A stretch of 64,000 nucleotides of DNA from Rhizobium sp. NXC24 (lineage in GTDB: Bacteria > Pseudomonadota > Alphaproteobacteria > Rhizobiales > Rhizobiaceae), in NCBI RefSeq assembly GCF_002944315.1, contig NZ_CP024311.1, positions 2,332,501 to 2,396,500 on the forward strand, given 5' to 3'. Below, one piece after another: positions 57,964-64,000 of this stretch. Under the pieces are notes generated by a model, which was not told where the DNA came from, ran no database searches, and saw only the letters and a list, made by a program, of their open reading frames with translations. The position numbers were made by a program, and so were the translations under genes. How positions within the stretch are numbered: position 1 is the first letter of the stretch; every line of letters begins with the position of its first letter.

Positions 57964-58391
57964 GCGACATCGATACCGCGCTGCGTATGCCTCTCGTAGA
58001 TCACGAGTTCCGCTTCCGCCTTTCTGGCCCCGTCTGGACTGGCTGCGACGAGGGGTGGATCCGCGAGATGACGCTCCAGTCCCGTGACTGGCTGGATTCG
58101 CAACCGCACGTCGTCGGATCCGTGCCCTACGAGGACGAGCTTTTCGCTTGCCTGTGGCGCGACCCCGATCGCTCACAGGGAGTCGACATCGTCTACATGA
58201 TCATCGCGACCGAAGCGTACATCGACGCTCACCGTGACGATCGTCAGGGAGCGATCGCGGTCACACTCAGCCTCGGTGCGGGCAAGTCTTGCTACGACGT
58301 CGCGGATAAACTGCAGACCGAAGAATACCTCCACGACCTTCAGGAGGTGCTTGACGTTGTCCTTGGGCAAGGGCGCCTGCGCGTAGTCTGA
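57960..58391 (+). CDS. Hypothetical protein, third gene of operon
   Basis: The 143-residue product from ATG 57960 has FRLSGPVWTGCDEGWIREMTLQSRDWL near residue 18 and IVYMIIATEAYIDAHRDDRQGA near 75. It begins at the ATGA overlap of the previous gene and is followed by a terminator at 58410, so the operon is exactly three genes long. No domain known. Confidence 0.65.
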   Translation: MSDIDTALRMPLVDHEFRFRLSGPVWTGCDEGWIREMTLQSRDWLDSQPHVVGSVPYEDELFACLWRDPDRSQGVDIVYMIIATEAYIDAHRDDRQGAIAVTLSLGAGKSCYDVADKLQTEEYLHDLQEVLDVVLGQGRLRVV

Positions 58392-58409
58392 GCCGCGCTC
58401 GGAACCTTG

Positions 58410-58431
58410 AAGCCCCCGATACCGGGGGCTT
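58410..58431 (+). terminator. Rho-independent terminator of the three-gene operon
   Basis: AAGCCCCCG pairs with CGGGGGCTT around ATAC, nine pairs, followed by a T-rich TTCATTTCTC. It is 18 bases after the last stop codon. Confidence 0.85.
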
Positions 58432-58715
58432 TCATTTCTCATTGCCATTCGTTCCGAAGCTTGCAGGGGACCAGGTGACGCTCCTCTTCAGACACTGATC
58501 TGAGACGAGAGCGAATGCCCGTAAGACCTTCGACATCGCCGACAACGACGAGCATGCGCCGCGTCCCAGTTCCGCCGCTCGTTCGCAGGGGCACCGACAT
58601 CGGTCGACGAAGCCACACGATCGTTCGACATCGTCATCATGACCGAGCATCCGGTCAGGCGGTTCTTTCCGGATCCCCGCCAGCCCCATCCGATCTCCGA
58701 CGGCATGGACTGCTG

Positions 58716-59270
58716 CTATATCGAGGTCGATGGGGTTCTTGTCGCTGCCGGCGTTGGGAGAGCCGCCATCGGTTCGGAGGCGAAGTCGTACATACTTGGG
58801 GTATCGTTGTCCATGAGGCTAATGATCTTGCTGGCAACCGATCTGACGGCGTGATCTTCGTCGTCGCTCAGCAGAGGTTCGTGCCCGTATCTCGATTGCC
58901 AACCATCGCATAGAGTTCCACGGAAGGCACCGAAACGATCATGCTTCACCATCAGCAGCAATTCCCTGCAGCCGAACGCGAGGTTCGAGAGCAGCGAGGC
59001 ATCCAGAAAAATTCCGACCTCCGGAACTCCGTTCAGCACAATGCTGCCTGTGCAAGCGGCCGGCAGCCGCTCCTTTTGATGCAGGACGAGATCGGACAGC
59101 AGATACAGAGCCTCCGCATGATCTAGCAACTCGATCCGTCGAAATCTTTCGAACGCCATCAACAAAGGCCGCCATTCGTAGACACTCCCTATGCAGCGAC
59201 GGCCAGAAGGGAAACCTGGTCCCTGATGCAGATTATAATGAGGGCGGCTGCCGTTCTGTGTCATTGTCAT
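58716..59270 (-). CDS. Hypothetical protein (uncertain strand)
   Basis: The 184-residue product from ATG 59270 has GSIVLNGVPEVGIFLDASLLSNLAFGCRELLLMV near residue 95 and a DNDTPSMYDFASEPMAALP end. A competing plus-strand frame at 58639-58854 also looks protein-like (CCYIEVDGVLVAAGVG), and downstream a minus frame continues to 58432 with LRAFALVSDQCLKRSV. The region may be a decayed gene with frameshifts. Bases 58432-58715 hold nothing I can name. Confidence 0.4.
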   Translation of the reverse strand: MTMTQNGSRPHYNLHQGPGFPSGRRCIGSVYEWRPLLMAFERFRRIELLDHAEALYLLSDLVLHQKERLPAACTGSIVLNGVPEVGIFLDASLLSNLAFGCRELLLMVKHDRFGAFRGTLCDGWQSRYGHEPLLSDDEDHAVRSVASKIISLMDNDTPSMYDFASEPMAALPTPAATRTPSTSI

Positions 59271-59505
59271 GCTTCGTCCCGCTCCTTTGCCGCGATCACT
59301 ATGATGTTCTGACCACCGGTTGCATGAAGCAAGGGCGAGAAAGGCCGGGCCCGATTTTCTGGACGGCTCGAACACTTGTCCATGTAGCTGATCGCAAGCC
59401 TCCGGGCGCAAGCACTGTTACAAGACACCGGTGTTCTGCCCTAGGTGCCCGCAGTCGCCTGACCTGTGATCCAGTTACCATGGATAAGCGGCGAGCAAGT
59501 TCTCC

Positions 59506-59760
59506 ATGGAGACTACGTTGGAGGTTCTCGCAACACGTCGCGACGTGAATCGCCAATGGCCGGACGAGGTCAAGCCACGGATCGTGTCGGAGAGTTTGCG
59601 ACCGGGCGTGACGGTGAACGAGGTCGCGGGGCGCTACGGGCCGAAGGCCGTCATCGAGAATGTGATCGATAAGTCGGTCATCGGCCAAACCGAGGCGCCC
59701 GAGCGGCCACTGCTCCTTGGCCGTGCGCGTGGTTCACGGCATTATCAAGAGACTTATTGA
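59506..59760 (+). pseudogene. IS66-type OrfA (TnpA) remnant
   Basis: The first 45 residues match the OrfA protein of IS66 elements: [20 protein letters not shown] then [23 protein letters not shown], a helix-turn-helix start. The match stops abruptly at residue 48, and the rest of the IS (OrfB, transposase) is missing, so this is a truncated scar. It sits 346 bases upstream of the sigma factor gene. Confidence 0.75.
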
Positions 59761-60105
59761 TCGCCTCATCGATAATCAGCTTCGCCTTATCGTACCCAGA
59801 CTCTTCTTCGAATCGCACCACGATCCGGACGATCGTAGTTCGAGATGTGCGACTGATGCGCCATCCTCGACATGAATTCGAGGAACGGCTTGTCGATGAC
59901 GACAACCAGCAGTGCAAGGACAGATAAAAGAAGTGGTCTCCTTGACGAGCATTGGCCGAGAATTGAAGGTTACTGCTGCATCTTATGATTGGTTTTCTGA
60001 AAATCTCGCTAGCCTAAACCGAGAATCATTAATACCTTCGCCGATAGAACGGGGTGGGCGCATTGGGGGTATTCGCGATGATCTTTGATCCATCGCGTCT
60101 TTAGA
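59761..60105. other. 345-bp region between IS remnant and sigma factor gene
   Basis: A minus frame ending near 59678 with [24 protein letters not shown] may be a decayed coding stretch, but it lacks a start. The right part (59940-60105) is AT-rich and should hold the promoter of the ankyrin-sigma operon. Confidence 0.4.
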
Positions 60106-61938
60106 ATGTTAAACAAACAGAGTAGCCGAATCTCTCCTCTATTTCGCTTGGCTCTCGTCAAGGGAGAAGAGCCTGCGATTGTCCTGCATCTTAGAAGGGG
60201 TGCCCCGCTTGATGGGGTGGATAACCACGGCCACACGCCACTAATGATCGCGGCTCGACTGGGGCGGCGCGATCTTTGCGAGCTTCTCATAGCAGAGGGA
60301 GCAGATCCTTCGATCACGGAGCCCGGCGGCGCGTGCGCGGCCGACATTGCCGAACGTGAAGGCTGGAAGGATCTGTCTGCTCTCATACGAACCACGCTGC
60401 TCCCGCGACCTGCGGAAGCAGACCCCACGCCAGTTATTGAATTGCAGGGCGACGAAGACTCCCTCTGGATGGCCGAGGAGTCGTTCGAGGCACCCGCTGC
60501 CATCGGTGATCCAGACAACACGCTGAAGGCGATACAAGATAGAATAAGCGATCATCGGTTCCAGCAAACCGATGACGAGTGGCAGCTTGCTGACTTAGTG
60601 CTGCCCTCCGCTTCAGAATCTTACATCCCTGTGCATGTGTCACCCGGATTGCTGCGACTATTCGAAGCGGCCCTGTCGTCAGGCGTAACGACGAAGAGGA
60701 GCGTCATTTTAGCATCACAGGGATACACTAGCCATCAAAGGCGTACCCTTCTGCATGTTCTGGCGGCAGCGGATATTCGCCTTATTTCCGAGTCCGTCTT
60801 CAGGGACTTCTACGATAGCGGCACGGAAATATTCCGAAACTCGGCGGCGGCACGTGAACTCGCCGAGAACTTCAACAGTCTCATCGAGACCGGTTCGGAC
60901 GCTGCCGATTCCTACATCGCAAATATAGCACAATCCCGTGTATTCACCGCCGAACGCGAGGCGCGCATCTTTGCTCGATTGACGCAGGCCAAGGATGATC
61001 TGCTGATCATAGCGAGGCAGATGCAACTTGAGCCCAACCCATCAACGCAAGCGAACTCGGATGATTATGCGGCAGCGGTTGAGGATGAGGACGTCGAGGA
61101 TGAGGAAATACCTTCGCGAGAGGAAGAGATAGCCCCGGACTCGGACGAGGTGCTCTTGGCTCAAGCTATGAAAAAGCTCGAGAGCGAGGATTGGAAAACC
61201 CGCGGTAACGAACGCCGTGACCTCCGGAAGAAAGTTGACGCATATCTTAGAGCACGAGATTTGGCGATAGAAGGGGGCCTGAAGCTGGTTCCTTGGATCG
61301 CGCGGCGATATCAGAAAATGGGGATGCCCATCGAGGACCTCATTCAAGAAGGTAACATCGGTCTGATCCGCGCGGTCGAAAAGTTCGATCCTAAGAACGG
61401 TGCCCGGTTTGGAACCTATGCGAACTGGTGGATTCGCCAAGCAATCACTCGGGCTTTATCGGACAAATTGCGCACGGTTCGCATCCCTGTACATCTTGTC
61501 ACCCATGTCGGAAGGTTTAATCGGTTCATCGAGCAGTTCCGGGCCGAGTTCAACCGGAAGCCTTACGTGCAAGAGATATCGGCCGGTATCGATGTTACGG
61601 TCACTCAGGCCAAACGACTTCTCTGTCTCCCACGCATCACAAGCCACGTGATCGAGGAAAATTCGCTTCGACAGTCTGTGAATGAGACGTTCGATATCAC
61701 CTTGATGAATGAGCTCAGATCGACAGCAAGCTTAGTCCTCATGACTTTAACTCCGCGAGAGGAACGAGTCCTTAGGATGCGTTTCGGATTTTTTGATGAG
61801 GTGGAACTCACCCTCGAAGAGGTTGGTCACGTATTCGACGTCACCAGAGAGCGGATACGCCAAATCGAAGCAAAAGCACTACGAAAGCTCAAACATCCTT
61901 CTCGCAGTCGCGTACTGCGATCATACTTGGATCCGTGA
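60106..61938 (+). CDS. Sigma-70 family factor with N-terminal ankyrin repeats
   Basis: The 610-residue protein starts with two ankyrin repeats (NHGHTPLMIAARLGRRDLCELL, EGADPSITEPGG; residues ~7-88). A ~190-residue unnamed region follows, then a region 1.2-like SYIANIAQSRVFTAEREARIF, an acidic insert (EDEDVEDEEIPSREEE), region 2 with MPIEDLIQEGNIGLIRAVEKFDP and FGTYANWWIRQAITRAL, region 3, and region 4 TPREERVLRMRFG...VTRERIRQIEAKALRKLK. It is thus a primary-type (RpoD/RpoH-like) sigma with an unusual sensor-like N terminus. ATG 60106 is preferred to TTG 60085. It stops nine bases before the GHKL ATPase gene, so it belongs to that operon. Confidence 0.9.
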   Translation: MLNKQSSRISPLFRLALVKGEEPAIVLHLRRGAPLDGVDNHGHTPLMIAARLGRRDLCELLIAEGADPSITEPGGACAADIAEREGWKDLSALIRTTLLPRPAEADPTPVIELQGDEDSLWMAEESFEAPAAIGDPDNTLKAIQDRISDHRFQQTDDEWQLADLVLPSASESYIPVHVSPGLLRLFEAALSSGVTTKRSVILASQGYTSHQRRTLLHVLAAADIRLISESVFRDFYDSGTEIFRNSAAARELAENFNSLIETGSDAADSYIANIAQSRVFTAEREARIFARLTQAKDDLLIIARQMQLEPNPSTQANSDDYAAAVEDEDVEDEEIPSREEEIAPDSDEVLLAQAMKKLESEDWKTRGNERRDLRKKVDAYLRARDLAIEGGLKLVPWIARRYQKMGMPIEDLIQEGNIGLIRAVEKFDPKNGARFGTYANWWIRQAITRALSDKLRTVRIPVHLVTHVGRFNRFIEQFRAEFNRKPYVQEISAGIDVTVTQAKRLLCLPRITSHVIEENSLRQSVNETFDITLMNELRSTASLVLMTLTPREERVLRMRFGFFDEVELTLEEVGHVFDVTRERIRQIEAKALRKLKHPSRSRVLRSYLDP

Positions 61939-61947
61939 GGTCAATCA

Positions 61948-63447
61948 GTGGGCCAAATCACACTATCAACACGAGAGGCACCGCCGAAGGCAGGTGCTAT
62001 GGTCGAATCCCTCCGGGGGATGGGATATTCCATCTCGACAGCAATTGCGGACATTATTGACAACAGCATCTCGGCCGAAGCTGACGTAATCAATGTCAAC
62101 TTCCACTGGCGAGGCCCGGATAGCGCGATATCCATTATGGATAACGGATCGGGAATGCTTCCCATGGATCTTGAGCGCGCTATGCGACTTGGGGATAAGG
62201 ATCCTTCTGATGATCGTTCGCTCGTTGACCTGGGACGTTTCGGCCTAGGCTTGAAAACAGCCTCGTTTTCGCAAGCGCGTCGGTTAACGGTCCGATCGAA
62301 ACGGGATGATACGTCGGAAACACTTCGATGGGATCTTGATCTTTTGCGGGCGGATCCTCAGGGGCGATGGTTGTTGCTGGAAGGTTGCCAACCTGGATCT
62401 GAACAATTTTTCGCAGCCCTTGAACCACTCACACGGGGCACCTTGGTACTCTGGGAGGTTCTGGATCGGGTCGTGCCCCCGGGGTCGAGCGACAAGGATT
62501 TCTTGCAGGTCATTGACCGGGTGGAACAGCACCTTTCGATGGTCTTTCATCGCTTTTTGGAGCGCAAATCAATCGACATCAAGATCAACGACGTCTCCAT
62601 CAAGCCATGGGATCCGTTCTTGCGCTCACGGGCAGATACATGGCGCTCAGGTGAAAATGCGATGGTGGTGGACGGTCATCGTATTAACTTCGAAGGTTTT
62701 GTTCTGCCTCATAAGGATCGGCTACCACCTAAGATTTATGAAGACTCTGCGGGTCCCGACGGTTGGACCGCTCAACAGGGATTTTATGTGTATCGCAATG
62801 AACGTCTCTTGGTTGCTGGTAACTGGCTTGGTTTAGGACGTGGCCGGTCGTGGACTAAAGAAGAGCCTTTCAGGCTCGCCCGGATACGCCTCGACATACC
62901 GAATACAGCAGATGAGGACTGGAAGATCGACATCCGGAAATCGATTGCTCGCCCTCCCCATGCCGCGCGACCACGCCTGTCCATTTTTGCCGAGGATGTC
63001 AGGCAGCGCGCCCGCCGGGTTTTCGCTTTTCGAGGGAAGTCTGAACGGCGCAGTTCTGTTGGTCTCGTCGCGCCCGTCTGGGAGGTCGAGAGATTGAAGA
63101 ACGGCATGCGATATCGGGTCGATCAAACTCACCCGGCAATCGCCGCTGTTCTGGAGCATGCGGGAGACCTCAGGCAGGATGTCATTGCCATGCTTCGCGT
63201 GATTGAGGAGACGGTTCCAGTCCAGCAGATCTGGCTCGATACCGCTGAAGCCAAAGAGACCCCGAAGACGGGCTTCGATGGCGCACCTCCTGAGGAAGTA
63301 CGGTCGGTTATGCAAACCGTTTTCAACAATTTGGTGAACCGGAAGGGTTTGTCCGAGGAACAGGCACGCAGGCACCTCAGCACGACAGATCCATTTGATA
63401 ACTGGCCGTCGTTTCTGGACACGATGACGGCATCCAGGAGAACATGA
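61948..63447 (+). CDS. MutL/MORC-like GHKL ATPase of Z1-type restriction/defence system
   Basis: The 499-residue protein has the GHKL ATP-binding motifs: N-box TAIADIIDNSIS (31-42, with Asp in the place of the usual general-base Glu), G1 MDNGSGML (64-71), G2 GRFGLGLKTAS (97-107). The C-terminal 250 residues include DRHxxF-like and RDAxx-free helices not known to me. MORC-like ATPases of this kind are known from comparative genomics in operons with Z1-domain ATPases and restriction enzymes. The start is GTG 61948. Next gene begins two bases after its stop. Confidence 0.88.
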   Translation: MGQITLSTREAPPKAGAMVESLRGMGYSISTAIADIIDNSISAEADVINVNFHWRGPDSAISIMDNGSGMLPMDLERAMRLGDKDPSDDRSLVDLGRFGLGLKTASFSQARRLTVRSKRDDTSETLRWDLDLLRADPQGRWLLLEGCQPGSEQFFAALEPLTRGTLVLWEVLDRVVPPGSSDKDFLQVIDRVEQHLSMVFHRFLERKSIDIKINDVSIKPWDPFLRSRADTWRSGENAMVVDGHRINFEGFVLPHKDRLPPKIYEDSAGPDGWTAQQGFYVYRNERLLVAGNWLGLGRGRSWTKEEPFRLARIRLDIPNTADEDWKIDIRKSIARPPHAARPRLSIFAEDVRQRARRVFAFRGKSERRSSVGLVAPVWEVERLKNGMRYRVDQTHPAIAAVLEHAGDLRQDVIAMLRVIEETVPVQQIWLDTAEAKETPKTGFDGAPPEEVRSVMQTVFNNLVNRKGLSEEQARRHLSTTDPFDNWPSFLDTMTASRRT

Positions 63448-63448
63448 A

Positions 63449-64000
63449 TTGAGCACTCAAAGCGTAATCAAATTTGCACAGGAACTCCTAGTCGATGAGG
63501 AGGGTACACCGATCAGCCCGGCACTCATCAATTCGAAGATCGATCAGGTGCTCGCATTCAAGCCAGCTTGGAAGCAAGACTTCGACCGCGACGCAGCGGT
63601 GACTGAACTTGTGAGGAGGTTCAGTCTATGGGTCGGGATTGATACCAAAATCAGCAGCGACGATGGACATAAACCGTGGCTGAATTCTGCCAGGAAGGCT
63701 GACTGGCGGTATTGGCAAAGATACCGGGAATACCTCGAAGCCAAAATGTCAGTCGTAGCAGTGGACGGTCTGGATCGATCGACGGACACCATCCTCGATA
63801 TGCTGGAGGATCCACTCAGGGACGGCCAATGGGATCGACGTGGGCTGGTTGTTGGTCATGTTCAATCAGGTAAAACCGGGAATTACACCGGATTGATATG
63901 CAAGGCCGCAGACGCAGGATACAAGATTGTCATCGTGCTCGCAGGCCTCCACAACAATCTTCGGTCGCAGACTCAAATGCGCCTCGATGAAGGATTTCTA
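63449..64000 (+). CDS. Z1-domain ATPase/endonuclease-system protein, partial at right edge
   Basis: TTG 63449, with AGGAG at 63436-63440, opens a frame that stays open to the last base (184 codons). It reads VIKFAQELLVDEEGTPISPALI and then VVGHVQSGKTGNYTGLICKAAD with a Walker A loop, followed by IVLAGLHNNLRSQTQ, the classic Z1 segment. Z1 proteins are SF2-like ATPases always linked to restriction-like operons with GHKL ATPases. The remaining two thirds and further components (typically a PD-(D/E)XK protein and others) must lie beyond the edge. Confidence 0.9.
   Translation, partial: MSTQSVIKFAQELLVDEEGTPISPALINSKIDQVLAFKPAWKQDFDRDAAVTELVRRFSLWVGIDTKISSDDGHKPWLNSARKADWRYWQRYREYLEAKMSVVAVDGLDRSTDTILDMLEDPLRDGQWDRRGLVVGHVQSGKTGNYTGLICKAADAGYKIVIVLAGLHNNLRSQTQMRLDEGFL

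Overview
The window reads as the chromosome of a Rhizobiaceae-type alphaproteobacterium (Rhizobium, Agrobacterium or a close relative). The evidence is the gene content: DUF1127 and entericidin small proteins, PleD-like double-receiver regulators, a corrinoid methyl-transfer cluster of the kind found in Rhizobiales, and a large MscS-type channel. Base composition and codon use are typical of such genomes.

Positions 1 to about 30,450 are ordinary chromosome. The left part (505-9618) is a one-carbon module. An MttB-family corrinoid methyltransferase, its corrinoid protein, a methyltetrahydrofolate:corrinoid methyltransferase, methylenetetrahydrofolate reductase with a separate C-terminal-domain partner, and a RamA-like reactivating iron-sulfur protein together should move methyl groups from an N-methylated compound, perhaps a betaine, onto tetrahydrofolate. 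A LysR gene and a GlxA/AraC-type regulator follow. Then come two double-receiver response regulators and an MscS-family channel. A B12-riboswitch-controlled operon (21888 down to 18518) encodes a DUF1636 protein and an ABC uptake system, plausibly feeding cobalamin to the corrinoid enzymes. Positions 22-29 kb hold a set that looks linked to sulfur limitation: SfnB-like flavoprotein, two paralogous FAD/NAD(P)-binding proteins, an RBBP9-type hydrolase, a PCMT-like methyltransferase and an Rrf2 regulator. Two of its promoter regions share one motif.

At 30,450-30,498 lies the 3' half of a tRNA-Lys(CTT) gene with no 5' half, immediately followed by a tyrosine integrase. This is the left attachment site of an integrated island that runs to the right edge and beyond; no intact tRNA-Lys appears before 64,000. 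The island holds a long leftward operon of highly diverged CxxC proteins ending in a phosphoesterase (37221 to 32277), a divergent family-A-like polymerase, a small operator-controlled operon, and a serine recombinase-LuxR-flagellin module. Further right are several defence-like cassettes: a DUF4365 protein with a partner and a C5 DNA methyltransferase; a nuclease-like protein with a HEPN-like protein and an NlpC/P60-like hydrolase, flanked by direct repeats; and a three-gene ATGA-coupled operon. At the right edge is an unusual operon of an ankyrin-repeat sigma-70 factor, a MutL/MORC-like GHKL ATPase and a Z1-domain ATPase.

The most unusual item is that last operon: a sigma factor with an ankyrin sensor-like N terminus that is apparently co-transcribed with a MORC-Z1 restriction/defence core. 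Also notable are the tandem CxxC paralogue array, the minimal polymerase-like protein, and two copies of a 42-bp palindromic element in opposite orientation, one in front of the integrase and one in front of the polymerase gene.
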